This document shows, one piece after another, positions 1-7,454 of a stretch of DNA of 64,000 nt. The stretch comes from a virus. Numbering within the stretch: the stretch's first letter is position 1; every line of letters starts with the position of its first letter. Below the pieces are notes generated by a model that saw only the letters and a program-made list of their open reading frames with translations, did not search any database and was not told the origin of the DNA. The stretch lies in IMG/VR virus record IMGVR_UViG_3300027746_000697, positions 52,632 to 116,631 of that record; one strand, written 5' to 3'. The position numbers and the translations under genes are program-made.

Positions 1-1
1 A

Positions 2-382
2 GAAGCTGAAATCCAGCGCATGGTACGTGAAGCGGAAGACAACGCAGAGTCTGATAAGAAAATACGTGAGTTAATTGATGCACGTAACAGTGCAGAATCA
101 ACTACACACGGCATCAAGAAAGACTTTGAAGAATTCAAAGATCAGTTGACTGAGGAAGAAAAGACTGCATACGAAACTGCATTCAAAACTGTCGAAACAG
201 CAGTTTTAGGTGAAGACGTAGAAGCCATTACTACATCAGTTACTGCATTTTTTGAAGCGGCCGGTCCTGTAATTGCTAAAAAGCAAGCCGCAGAACAGGC
301 CAAAACTGCACCACAAACTCAAGGTGGTGAACAAACTGTGGATGCGGCCTTTACAGAGGTTGACCCCGCAGACAAAAAGTAA
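2..382 (+). CDS. dnaK: DnaK (Hsp70) chaperone, C-terminal fragment
   Basis: The open frame enters from the left edge (EAEIQRMVREAEDNAES is read from base 2), so only about the last 126 residues are present. They match the helical lid and tail of DnaK: the segment after the substrate-binding domain, the helical bundle, a Gln/Ala-rich linker and the acidic C-terminus VDAAFTEVDPADKK, close to the VDAEFEEV tail of bacterial DnaK that binds DnaJ and client proteins. A full DnaK is about 640 residues, so the ATPase domain must lie to the left. It is followed by hsp20 and clpS, making a proteostasis cluster. A sigma70-type promoter sits across its stop codon. Family call is confident; whether the gene is intact cannot be seen. 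Confidence 0.88.
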   Translation, partial: EAEIQRMVREAEDNAESDKKIRELIDARNSAESTTHGIKKDFEEFKDQLTEEEKTAYETAFKTVETAVLGEDVEAITTSVTAFFEAAGPVIAKKQAAEQAKTAPQTQGGEQTVDAAFTEVDPADKK

Positions 383-388
383 TATAAT
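360..388 (+). promoter_or_regulatory. sigma70-type promoter for the hsp20-clpS-bilin operon
   Basis: TTGACC, 17-base spacer, TATAAT. It overlaps the last codons of dnaK and would start transcription near base 395, just before a hairpin and the hsp20 gene. Confidence 0.6.
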
Positions 389-395
389 GTAACAT

Positions 396-418
396 GCAGG
401 ACGCCTTAGGGGTCCTGC
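396..418 (+). other. Intercistronic hairpin between dnaK and hsp20
   Basis: GCAGGAC and GGTCCTGC form a strong stem around an 8-base loop. There is no T tract, so it is more likely an mRNA-stabilising or processing hairpin at the 5' end of the hsp20 message than a terminator. Confidence 0.5.
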
Positions 419-448
419 GAGGTTCTTGCTTATTTAAAGGAGAAAATT

Positions 449-871
449 ATGAACCAACTTAGAACTATTGACGCCGCTCACTTGGCTAATCTTAGCAGAG
501 CACTTGTGGGATTTGATCGTTATTTTAACGGACAATTTCCCAACACTAATGGTAACTATCCACCACACAACATTGTAAAGTATGATGAAACACATTACAG
601 TATTGAAGTGGCAGTTGCCGGCTTCACCAAAGAAGAAATCAATGTAACTGTTGATCAAGATCAATTAACTATCATCGGCAAACAACACATAACCGACGAC
701 AGTAAAGAGTACTTGCATCGAGGGTTAGCGGCTAGAGACTTTGAACAGACATTTACTCTTGCTGAGTATATGGAAGTCAAAGGTGCTGAAGTTAAAGATG
801 GTATGCTCAAAATTCAAATAGAGCGTATTATTCCAGAGGCACTCAGACCTCGGCATATTGAAATTAAATAA
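449..871 (+). CDS. ibpA: Small heat-shock protein, IbpA type (Hsp20)
   Basis: A 140-residue ATP-independent holdase of the alpha-crystallin family that keeps unfolded proteins soluble for DnaK. The N-terminal part (LSRALVGFDRYF) and the end (IIPEALRPRHIEIK) follow IbpA/IbpB closely; the crystallin core carries VAVAGFTKEEINVTVD and the conserved A-x-x-x-G-x-L-type segment (GAEVKDGMLKIQIERI). Start chosen at base 449, preceded by AAGGAG. It lies between dnaK and clpS with its own promoter inside the dnaK end. Small heat-shock proteins are known from T4-like cyanophages, so the presence is not unique, but the IbpA-like rather than cyanophage-like sequence suggests acquisition from a proteobacterium (inference). 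Confidence 0.9.
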   Translation: MNQLRTIDAAHLANLSRALVGFDRYFNGQFPNTNGNYPPHNIVKYDETHYSIEVAVAGFTKEEINVTVDQDQLTIIGKQHITDDSKEYLHRGLAARDFEQTFTLAEYMEVKGAEVKDGMLKIQIERIIPEALRPRHIEIK

Positions 872-885
872 TTGTAAATAACAAT

Positions 886-903
886 GGGGGAGGAAACTCC
901 CCC
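886..903 (+). other. GAAA-tetraloop hairpin between hsp20 and clpS
   Basis: GGGGGAG, GAAA, CTCCCCC: a seven-pair stem with a GNRA-type tetraloop, directly after hsp20. It lacks a T tract; a message-stabilising or processing element is the likely role. Confidence 0.5.
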
Positions 904-919
904 AACATCGGAGAACTAA

Positions 920-1222
920 ATGGCAGGCACGGATATTCAACTAGAAGAGAAAATTAAAGTAGTAGTAAGCGAACCTAAAAGATGGAAGGTTATCCTGCTC
1001 AACGATGATTCAACTCCAATGGATTTTGTTGTTTCAGTATTAATTGAAATTTTTAAACATAACCCTGATACTGCTCACGCTGTCATGGCAGAAGTACATG
1101 AAACCGGAAGTGGAATTGCCGGAATTTATAGCTTTGAAATTGCCGAAGCCAAAGCCGTTGAAGCAACCAATCAAGCTCGTACTAGCAACCATCCTTTACA
1201 GATTAAATTGGAAGAAGAATGA
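920..1222 (+). CDS. clpS: ClpS, N-end rule adaptor of ClpAP
   Basis: A 100-residue protein with the ClpS core: KWKVILLNDDSTPMDFVV, where the N-D-D/T-P-M-x-F-V motif forms the pocket for N-degron residues, then the H-x-x-G-x-G-I-A-G-like segment (VHETGSGIAGIYSFEIAEAK) typical of the family. ClpS delivers proteins with destabilising N-terminal residues to ClpA and diverts ClpAP from SsrA-tagged substrates. No ClpA or ClpP is seen here, so it would act on host protease. Start at 920 follows GGAG. Its stop overlaps the heme oxygenase start (ATGA). Its place beside Hsp20, DnaK and a phage tmRNA suggests phage control of host protein turnover. Confidence 0.92.
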   Translation: MAGTDIQLEEKIKVVVSEPKRWKVILLNDDSTPMDFVVSVLIEIFKHNPDTAHAVMAEVHETGSGIAGIYSFEIAEAKAVEATNQARTSNHPLQIKLEEE

Positions 1223-1764
1223 GTCTGCGAGATATTACCAAAGACCTTCATCACAAGGCAGAGACAACAACATTTGCCAAGATGCTTCTTAGCGGCAAAA
1301 TTGAAAAATCACACTATAGAAACTATCTGTATAATCTATTAGCAATATACGATCCAATTGAATGGTATTGTAAGCGGCAAGGTTTTTTTACAAATTTACA
1401 CGAGTTGCCAAGATTGAAATCAATCCTTGCAGATTTTCTTGAACTGGATGAATGCGAATATTACTATTTAACTCCTGCTACTCTAGAGTATCAGGCATAC
1501 TTGCACAAGCTGGCCAACGATCCAGAGCGTAAACATCTTATTAAAGCACACTTGTATTGCAGACACATGGGCGATTTATTTGGTGGTCAGATTATTAAGA
1601 AACAAGTAGCACATATTTCAAGTGGCAAATTTTATGAATTTGAAAATGCTGACACTATGAAGACTGCTATTCGTTCAATGCTAACAGATGACCTTGGAGA
1701 CGAAGCTCGTGTGGCGTTTGAGTACGCTATCAAAATGATGCGGGATCTCTACCATGGAGAGTAA
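1219..1764 (+). CDS. ho1: Heme oxygenase
   Basis: A 181-residue biliverdin-producing heme oxygenase. The proximal heme-ligand histidine lies in TKDLHHKAETTTFAKM near residue 11, and the distal helix has the diagnostic HMGDLFGGQIIKK near residue 115. The reaction opens heme to biliverdin, CO and iron using reduced ferredoxin. It is shorter than cyanobacterial HO1 (about 240 residues), as is usual for phage forms. It overlaps clpS by four bases and the following bilin reductase by eleven, so all are co-transcribed. The pairing with a bilin reductase repeats the ho-pebS/pcyX arrangement of marine phages. Confidence 0.93.
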   Translation: MSLRDITKDLHHKAETTTFAKMLLSGKIEKSHYRNYLYNLLAIYDPIEWYCKRQGFFTNLHELPRLKSILADFLELDECEYYYLTPATLEYQAYLHKLANDPERKHLIKAHLYCRHMGDLFGGQIIKKQVAHISSGKFYEFENADTMKTAIRSMLTDDLGDEARVAFEYAIKMMRDLYHGE

Positions 1765-2437
1765 TGTCTGGGATACATTGATCAAGATTGAGCAGTATCT
1801 TGAGTCACAATTTTACGCAACTGGTAGCATTATACACGAACCGGGTATGGCTCGCTTCAATCAACCAGGCTGGGTAAACAAAGTATGGGCAAGTAGTCGT
1901 TATCGTCGTGCCCATATCGATGTGGTAGATGCACGTGAAACAAAAGGCTTGTGGATGATGCATTGTTGCATTTTCCCACATACCCACAATCCTGCTCCAA
2001 TTTTTGGCTTTGATGTCATAGCAGGTAAAAACAAAATTACTGGTTGTTTTATCGACTACAGTCCAGCTGGCGATGCAGAACATCCTATGATTGAATACTT
2101 TGGCAAAGAAGTTGGCCGCTACGAGTGGAATAAAAAACGCAAACTGCCTGAGTGGGCAGAGCGCATTTTCAGCGAGCACATGGTGGCCGCCGGCAACGTA
2201 AGCGATGAAACTGAACTTAACCAACTCACAAGTCTGGCACATATCCTAGTAAATCATTACTTAGACTCAGTATCTGAAACTAATAATACAACCAACAATA
2301 CTACAGAATCACAGAATTATTATTGTGAGAATCAAAAGCAAAACCCACATACTCCTAAAGTTATGGTTAGTTTAGGGCTTAGTGAGGAAGATGTACAGGT
2401 TTTTATTCAGGATTGCTTGTTCCCCGAAATACGATAA
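1754..2437 (+). CDS. Ferredoxin-dependent bilin reductase (PcyA/PcyX-like)
   Basis: A 227-residue protein of the FDBR family, which reduces biliverdin to phycobilins. The middle of the protein carries the family signature IFPHTHNPAPIFGFDVIAG followed by KNKITGCFIDYSPAG, matching the F-P-x-x-x-x-x-P-I-x-G-x-D segment and the following beta strand of PcyA, PebS and PcyX. It directly follows and overlaps heme oxygenase, which supplies biliverdin. An Asn/Thr-rich linker (SETNNTTNNTTESQN) near residue 175 is unusual. The sub-family (which double bonds are reduced) cannot be told by eye; an oceanic-phage PcyX-type enzyme is my best guess. No phycobiliprotein or ferredoxin gene is in the window. Confidence 0.82.
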   Translation: MESNVWDTLIKIEQYLESQFYATGSIIHEPGMARFNQPGWVNKVWASSRYRRAHIDVVDARETKGLWMMHCCIFPHTHNPAPIFGFDVIAGKNKITGCFIDYSPAGDAEHPMIEYFGKEVGRYEWNKKRKLPEWAERIFSEHMVAAGNVSDETELNQLTSLAHILVNHYLDSVSETNNTTNNTTESQNYYCENQKQNPHTPKVMVSLGLSEEDVQVFIQDCLFPEIR

Positions 2438-2440
2438 ATA
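2433..2440 (+). promoter_or_regulatory. T4-type late promoter motif (GATAAATA)
   Basis: GATAAATA, 7 bases before the ATG at 2448. The predicted transcript start would fall about two bases before the ATG, giving an almost leaderless message. It also overlaps the stop codon region of the bilin reductase gene. Confidence 0.6.
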
Positions 2441-2447
2441 TTTTACT

Positions 2448-4064
2448 ATGAATATTCTCGATATAATCACCGAAACAGCCATGTCTGCTGGCGAACTTCA
2501 AAAACATAACTATCTCAGTAATTTTGCCCAATTAATAAAATTAGGAACCCCTATAAAAATTGTAGCAAGCAAGCAAGATAAATTTGGAGAAACTGTTATA
2601 ATCTCTAAAACTACAGCAATGCAAGCAATAAAAGACATCCTTATGGGCCGCGCAACAAGTTTACCGCTGAGTCGAGAAAGCATAAAAATTGTAAATGCAT
2701 TACCTTCTAATGCTACAGCTAAATCTAAAATACTGCTAGTACCTATTACTGCTATAGAAAAGTCTATGCAAATTAAAGGAAAAACTAGCGATTTTAACAT
2801 AGGCGGAATTGGAGAAATATGTTTAGGAGTTGCGGCAACTGCTAGATTTTTAAAATTAGCAGAATTAATTGATGTGATGGATTTTATAAATTTTGCTAAT
2901 GAGTTAAAAGTAACTCCATTTGTTGGAAAAACTGGAAAAATTGGAAACTCATTAAAATTAACATATTCCGGACCACTATATCATACTAACGGTAAAACAG
3001 ATAAATTATTTTGTGTAATTGTTGCGCCAGGCCGCGACGTTAAAACATTCCTGCAAATAATGAAAAATCCTGAGTCTGCGCCACAAGCAGTTCAATCAGT
3101 TATATCATCATCTGTGGTATACGCTAACGATGCTAAAAAAATATCTGTAGGTATTAAAAGAACTTCTGAAGATCCTAATATTAATAATATTGAAATTGTA
3201 GCAGACGGACAAAGCGATAATAAAGGAACAAAAGCAGATTTAGTAATGAATATCGACCAGTCTCGAATTACACTTATTAGTGCTAAAACAGGCCCAAGTC
3301 AACTTGGGCAAGCATCGGGCAAAGAATTTTCTAAACAAGTTGACTTCTTTCAAACTGTTTTCGGAGTTGACATAAGCGGATTAAAGAAAACTTGGATTCC
3401 AGACGGCAAAGCCGACAATACTCCTACACTTACTATTGCTTGGCAAAAACATGCAATTCCTAAAGTATTACGATTAACAGGCGGCGACAGTGTTCAAAAA
3501 GAAGCAAGTTTAGTACAATCGATAGCTAAAGGATTAATAAGATATGCTAACGACCAAACAGACACGGGTGAAGTAGAGACCGTAGATATTGTCAAATTAA
3601 TCACAGATGTTGGACAGCCTGGTTATACTTTAATGAGAATTGACTCAAGGTTGGAATCAGCATTATCAAAAGTTGACTTACACGGAAGCCATACAGAACG
3701 CGGTGTTGCTGTATCTGGTAATGTTAATGGAAAAATGATTAGTTTATTTAGGGCTTGGAGTTATTACAGTCCGGCAGGAAAAACTACCAGAACTGCCATT
3801 GCTGGAGGCCCGTTGTTAGATACGTTAGCTGTATTGACTCCTGAGCAATATAGACAAGAAACTCCAACTCTAGTAGTTAGACCATCAAAAGAAAAAACTG
3901 CGGTTAAAACTGTACCAGTTAAAAAAACTGCGGTTAAAACTGTACCAGTTAACAATGTTCCTGTTGACACAACTACAGATAACTCCGTTGTAGTGGAACC
4001 ATCATCTACACAAGACATCGATGACCCAATGCAAGCAGAATCTATAATACGTCTAAAGTTTTAA
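2448..4064 (+). CDS. Unknown 538-residue phage protein
   Basis: I do not recognise the family. Start taken at 2448 (MNILDIITETAMSAG), not at an upstream in-frame ATG at 2382, because the late promoter motif lies at 2433. The protein is rich in Ile, Lys, Ser and Thr, looks soluble and has no signal peptide. The C-terminal region has two direct repeats of KTAVKTVPV (residues about 480-500), encoded by a perfect tandem DNA repeat, then a Thr/Val/Ser-rich low-complexity tail. Late-type expression and size would fit a virion or injected protein, but that is inference. Confidence 0.75.
   Translation: MNILDIITETAMSAGELQKHNYLSNFAQLIKLGTPIKIVASKQDKFGETVIISKTTAMQAIKDILMGRATSLPLSRESIKIVNALPSNATAKSKILLVPITAIEKSMQIKGKTSDFNIGGIGEICLGVAATARFLKLAELIDVMDFINFANELKVTPFVGKTGKIGNSLKLTYSGPLYHTNGKTDKLFCVIVAPGRDVKTFLQIMKNPESAPQAVQSVISSSVVYANDAKKISVGIKRTSEDPNINNIEIVADGQSDNKGTKADLVMNIDQSRITLISAKTGPSQLGQASGKEFSKQVDFFQTVFGVDISGLKKTWIPDGKADNTPTLTIAWQKHAIPKVLRLTGGDSVQKEASLVQSIAKGLIRYANDQTDTGEVETVDIVKLITDVGQPGYTLMRIDSRLESALSKVDLHGSHTERGVAVSGNVNGKMISLFRAWSYYSPAGKTTRTAIAGGPLLDTLAVLTPEQYRQETPTLVVRPSKEKTAVKTVPVKKTAVKTVPVNNVPVDTTTDNSVVVEPSSTQDIDDPMQAESIIRLKF
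3889..3951 (+). repeat. Tandem 30-base repeat inside the 3' part of the 538-residue gene
   Basis: The unit AAAACTGCGGTTAAAACTGT followed by ACCAGTTAAA occurs twice head to tail and encodes KTAVKTVPVK. A comparable KKAPV repeat exists in the reverse-strand gene at 8814-9533. Confidence 0.75.
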
Positions 4065-4095
4065 TCTTGCAGTAACAATAAAAGTAGTAGTTATC

Positions 4096-4103
4096 GATAA
4101 ATA
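4096..4103 (+). promoter_or_regulatory. T4-type late promoter motif (GATAAATA)
   Basis: GATAAATA 30 bases before the start of the Ala-rich protein gene, with a normal leader that contains a GGGAG ribosome-binding site. Confidence 0.55.
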
Positions 4104-4133
4104 CTGGTATAATAACTTAACCGGGAGCTAATT

Positions 4134-5303
4134 ATGACTATCGTGGATCAAATCAATATTAGAAATCAAGCAACCACAGAAGGTACTGTGGGTGCTGATG
4201 GCACATACAGTGCTGAGACAAGTCAAACTACCACTGCTGACGCAGGGTACGATGACACAAGTGTACATGCAGAATACGAAAACAGCGTCAAAGCAGAAGT
4301 TGCAGTTGGCGCAACAGCCGGTGACGAAACAGCCGGCGGCAGTGTAGAAGTAAGTGCCAGTGCAGAAATTACACAAAGCGCACACATTGAAGCAGGCCTA
4401 GACGGCAACAATGCATATGTTGATGTTGGAGCCAAAGACATGGCAGAAGCACATGTAACTGTGGATGCAGAAGCACATGCTGGTCCAGTCAGTGCAGAAG
4501 TTAGTGGCGATGCTTATGCTAAATCAGGCGTAAGTGCTGAAGCCAGTGCCCGTGCAGGTGACGGAGGTGTTCAAGCACAAGGCGAAGTATTTGCAGGTAA
4601 TGCAGTGGGTGTTGATGCCAGTGCTACTGGAGGAGTTAGTGGTGTATCAGGAACGGTTGGCAGTGGAGTCAGTATTGGTGAACAAGTTGGTGTAGGCGGC
4701 GGCGGCCAAGCTACATTTGCAGATGGCACAGCAACCGTTGGAATCAGCGGAGAAGTTGCAGTGTTGGTGGGTGTTGAAGTTGACTTGTCTGTTAGTGTAG
4801 ACACTAATCAAGTTGCAGATGATTCTGTTGCACTTGCGGCCGCAACAGAAGAACAATACCGAAGAATTGCACAAGAAGCTCAACGTCAATTTGATGAAGT
4901 GGCTCGTAATGCACAAATTGCTGCCGAAGAAGCACATCGTCAAGCAGAAGCCGCGGCCGTGGAAGCTCAACGTGTGGCTGACGAAGTGGCTCAAGCTCAA
5001 CGTGTGGCTGAACAACAAGCCGCAGAAGCTCAACGTGTAGCACAAGAGCAAGCTGAAATTGCTCGTCGCCAAGCAGAACAAGCTGCCGCAGAAGCTCAAC
5101 GTGTAGCACAAGAGCAAGCCGCCGCCGCGCAACGCTTTGCAGAACAACAAGCCGCTGACGCCAAACGAGTTGCAGATGCTGCCGCTGCCGAAAGCAAACG
5201 AATTGCAGATGCTGCCGCAGATGAAGCTCGTAGACAAGCAGATGCTGCCAAACGAGCATTAGAAAATGCTGGCAAAAAGATGGATCCAAGACGCTGGTTC
5301 TAA
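4134..5303 (+). CDS. Alanine-rich repeat and coiled-coil protein
   Basis: A 389-residue protein in two halves. Residues 1 to about 235 are Ala/Gly/Val/Ser-rich with alternating small residues (SAEVSGDAYAKSGVSAEASA) that suggest a beta-repeat fold. Residues about 240-375 are repeats of the type AQRVAxEQA with spaced Gln and Arg, a long Ala-rich helix or coiled coil, ending in KKMDPRRWF. The start at 4134 has a GGGAG site and a late promoter. The repeat DNA is highly similar within itself (about 4960-5240). The composition recalls membrane-perturbing or fibrous phage proteins, but I cannot assign a role. A terminator follows. Confidence 0.75.
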   Translation: MTIVDQINIRNQATTEGTVGADGTYSAETSQTTTADAGYDDTSVHAEYENSVKAEVAVGATAGDETAGGSVEVSASAEITQSAHIEAGLDGNNAYVDVGAKDMAEAHVTVDAEAHAGPVSAEVSGDAYAKSGVSAEASARAGDGGVQAQGEVFAGNAVGVDASATGGVSGVSGTVGSGVSIGEQVGVGGGGQATFADGTATVGISGEVAVLVGVEVDLSVSVDTNQVADDSVALAAATEEQYRRIAQEAQRQFDEVARNAQIAAEEAHRQAEAAAVEAQRVADEVAQAQRVAEQQAAEAQRVAQEQAEIARRQAEQAAAEAQRVAQEQAAAAQRFAEQQAADAKRVADAAAAESKRIADAAADEARRQADAAKRALENAGKKMDPRRWF

Positions 5304-5320
5304 ATTATATAACTGTATAG

Positions 5321-5346
5321 AAAATAGGACCTTTGGGTCCTATTTT
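5321..5346 (+). terminator. Rho-independent terminator
   Basis: AAAATAGGACC, TTTG, GGTCCTATTTT just after the Ala-rich gene. The A/T flanks let it work in both directions. Confidence 0.85.
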
Positions 5347-5432
5347 CACGACTAAGTGTTGAAAAATTAACACTGTTGAAAAATCAACATGTTGTAATAA
5401 TAACAGCAGAGTTTAATATTTGTAATTTCATG

Positions 5433-5440
5433 AATAAATA
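5433..5440 (+). promoter_or_regulatory. T4-type late promoter motif (AATAAATA)
   Basis: AATAAATA 29 bases before the start codon at 5470, followed by TAGGAACGAG as a plausible ribosome-binding site. Confidence 0.5.
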
Positions 5441-5469
5441 ATTTTAATAACAAATAGGAACGAGATAAC

Positions 5470-5901
5470 ATGCTGGACGGAGTCAAACAAGCTACGACTG
5501 CACTTAAAACAGCACAAAGTGCAGGCAAAGAATTAGGAGCAGTTGTATCAAGCCAACAGGCTGATATGGAAGCTACCGTTCAGCGCGAGCATGAATCCCG
5601 TATAAAATCTAAACTAGCAGAGCAACATCGAAAATCAACTCTTGAGTATAGAGCTCTTGAAAAATTTGAGATTAAGATGAAGTACGAGCGAGATGTGGCT
5701 AGACTAAAGGCTGAAACTATTCAAAAATACGGCAAGGATGCGTGGATCAAAGTAGAAGCTGAAAAAGCTGTTATAGAAAAAGAATATAAAGCTGAATTAT
5801 CTGCAATGGATCGAGACCGACAAAAACAAATTGATGTGTTGTGCTGGTGTTTTGTAGCTGGCACATTAGTTACTTACTTTTTTAAACTATACAAAATATG
5901 A
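5470..5901 (+). CDS. Coiled-coil protein with C-terminal membrane segment
   Basis: 143 residues, family not recognised. The first 115 are charged and helical (many Glu, Lys, Arg and Ala), then a hydrophobic stretch CWCFVAGTLVTYFFKLYKI forms a likely C-terminal membrane anchor. The architecture (helical cytoplasmic part, C-terminal anchor) resembles the reverse-strand gene at 7455-8237. Preceded by a late promoter motif, and overlaps the following 26-residue membrane peptide gene by ATGA. Confidence 0.7.
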   Translation: MLDGVKQATTALKTAQSAGKELGAVVSSQQADMEATVQREHESRIKSKLAEQHRKSTLEYRALEKFEIKMKYERDVARLKAETIQKYGKDAWIKVEAEKAVIEKEYKAELSAMDRDRQKQIDVLCWCFVAGTLVTYFFKLYKI

Positions 5902-5978
5902 GATTACCACAAATTGTTCTGATATTAACATTATTAGTCACTGCGTTCTTGATATGGATGGAATGGCAATTAAAGTAA
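5898..5978 (+). CDS. 26-residue single-span membrane peptide
   Basis: ATG at 5898 overlaps the preceding stop codon (ATGA). The peptide MRLPQIVLILTLLVTAFLIW plus MEWQLK is one hydrophobic span with a basic start. It ends one base before the stop of the convergent desaturase gene. Coding is inferred from the coupling and the hydrophobic character; role unknown. Confidence 0.5.
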   Translation: MRLPQIVLILTLLVTAFLIWMEWQLK

Positions 5979-6680
5979 TTAACGTAGACGTGCCAGACCC
6001 ACTAATCTAAACAGGCCCAACCACATCCAACCTATATCAAATTCAAACCAGCGGCGACTGAGACGAGGATTTGCGGGTTCCAAATGATGATTATTGTGCA
6101 GACATTCACCGCCAATAAGAATGCCCCAAGGCATAATATTTTTACTTTTATCCTTAGTTTCGCCATTTCTATATCCTATCCAATGTCCAACACCGTTGAT
6201 AACACCTGCGGCCCAGAACGGAATCCATATCATTTGCACACCCCATATAACTAGGCCCCACGGTCCAAAGAACAGGCAGTCTATGACCAGCATTAGAAGA
6301 ATACCAAGGCGGCTATGGGGTGTGTAAATGACCCGTTCAATCCAATCCTCAGGTGTGCCTACACCATATTGTTGAATCATTTCTTTGTCTTTACTTGCTG
6401 AGTGATATAAAACTGCTCCCTTAAACAACACACGCCAAATACCGTATATGTGCGGAGTATGAGGGTCGCCTTCTTGATCACTAAATCTATGATGTTTTCT
6501 ATGGATAGCTACCCACTGCTTGGTAACCATTCCGGTTGTGAGCCACAGCCAGAATCGCATAAAATGCTCCAATACAGGGTGGAAAATAATTCCTTTGTGA
6601 GCTTGTCCTCTGTGTAAATACAGAGTAACGCATATTATAGTAATATGCGTCATAGCCAAAGTTGCTATAAGTTCTATCAT
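5979..6680 (-). CDS. Fatty acid desaturase (acyl-CoA delta-9 type)
   Basis: 233 residues with the three histidine boxes of membrane di-iron desaturases: HRGQAH near residue 24, HRKHH near 60 and HNNHH near 196, plus hydrophobic membrane spans between them. The family introduces a double bond into acyl chains, mostly the delta-9 position of stearoyl- or palmitoyl-CoA/lipid. It is shorter than bacterial DesA-type enzymes (about 300 residues). The late motif ATAAATA stands four bases before its ATG. A second, divergent desaturase is at 13149. Phage-driven membrane lipid changes at low temperature are one possible role (inference). Confidence 0.9.
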   Translation of the reverse strand: MIELIATLAMTHITIICVTLYLHRGQAHKGIIFHPVLEHFMRFWLWLTTGMVTKQWVAIHRKHHRFSDQEGDPHTPHIYGIWRVLFKGAVLYHSASKDKEMIQQYGVGTPEDWIERVIYTPHSRLGILLMLVIDCLFFGPWGLVIWGVQMIWIPFWAAGVINGVGHWIGYRNGETKDKSKNIMPWGILIGGECLHNNHHLEPANPRLSRRWFEFDIGWMWLGLFRLVGLARLR

Positions 6681-6684
6681 GCAA

Positions 6685-6691
6685 TATTTAT
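6685..6691 (-). promoter_or_regulatory. T4-type late promoter (ATAAATA) four bases before the desaturase ATG
   Basis: On the minus strand ATAAATA-TTGC-ATG. With T4-like geometry the transcript would begin at or next to the start codon, and there is no ribosome-binding site. Confidence 0.6.
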
Positions 6692-6707
6692 CCTACTAAA
6701 GACCACT

Positions 6708-7343
6708 ATGAAAACCATAGCTTTGTTTGTACATGATCCAAAATGCTCTGTACAAAGTGCAAACGGCATTATGCGGGCACTGAGTCCACATTACAGATTT
6801 AAACTATTTGGGAAAAATCCCCTAGAAGATGTGTTCTTTGATGATGTTGATATGATAGCAATTCCTGGAGGAATTGGGGACTCGGAATCTTTTCATTATC
6901 TGCTTAGAAACAGTGGAGACTTGATCCGTCAATTTGTCAGCAAGGGTGGCAAATATCTAGGCATTTGTATGGGTGCATATTGGGCCGGCAGTTGTTATCT
7001 CAATGTGTTAGACAGTGTGGATGCTGTGCAATACATCAAGCAACCTGGAACAGACACACGTCGCCCACATGCCAAAGCCGTTGATGTAACGTGGAATGGT
7101 GTACAGGATAAGATGTTCTTCTATGACGGATGTGCGCTAGTCGGTGATGTTACTAAATTTACAACGGTTGCCACGTATGCCAACGGTGATGCCATGGCCA
7201 TTGTACAGAATAATATTGGGTTAATAGGATGCCATCCTGAGAGTGAACAATTTTGGTACGACGGATACAGTTGGTTAAAAGGAAAACATCAAGATCACCA
7301 TCATGCACTATTGCTTGAATTTGTTGATAACTTGATGAAATAA
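6708..7343 (+). CDS. BPL_N / class I glutamine amidotransferase-like protein
   Basis: 211 residues. The N-terminus MKTIALFVHDPKCS and the motifs MIAIPGGIGD and KYLGICMGAYWAG are those of the BPL_N family (class I GATase-like fold), with the nucleophile-elbow cysteine in GICMGA and a late GCHPESEQFWY segment with His and Glu that could complete a triad. BPL_N domains lie beside biotin ligase domains in fungi and occur alone in bacteria and phages; their reaction is not well defined. Start at 6708; the earlier in-frame ATG would extend across the divergent desaturase start. Confidence 0.75.
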   Translation: MKTIALFVHDPKCSVQSANGIMRALSPHYRFKLFGKNPLEDVFFDDVDMIAIPGGIGDSESFHYLLRNSGDLIRQFVSKGGKYLGICMGAYWAGSCYLNVLDSVDAVQYIKQPGTDTRRPHAKAVDVTWNGVQDKMFFYDGCALVGDVTKFTTVATYANGDAMAIVQNNIGLIGCHPESEQFWYDGYSWLKGKHQDHHHALLLEFVDNLMK

Positions 7344-7369
7344 AAATGCTCACTTTCGAAAGTCTAGGA

Positions 7370-7445
7370 TTCCCGGCCCAGCCACTCGCGCCAGCAGCCG
7401 GCGCACACTCCGTTACGAATAACGGGTCCTAAGGTGTGTTCTTTA
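7370..7445. other. Structured intergenic segment
   Basis: Between two convergent genes. CCGTTA-CGAA-TAACGG forms a six-pair hairpin enclosed by CACAC and GTGTG; a GC-rich CGCGCCAGCAGCCGGCGC stretch lies just left. It may be a bidirectional terminator without T tract or a small RNA. No open frame is evident. Confidence 0.35.
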
Positions 7446-7454
7446 ATAAAGTAT

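Noticed and set aside
4804-5289. Long reverse-strand open frames opposite the Ala-rich gene
   Set aside because: They arise from the codon bias of the repeats; composition is Leu/His/Val-biased and there is no ribosome site.
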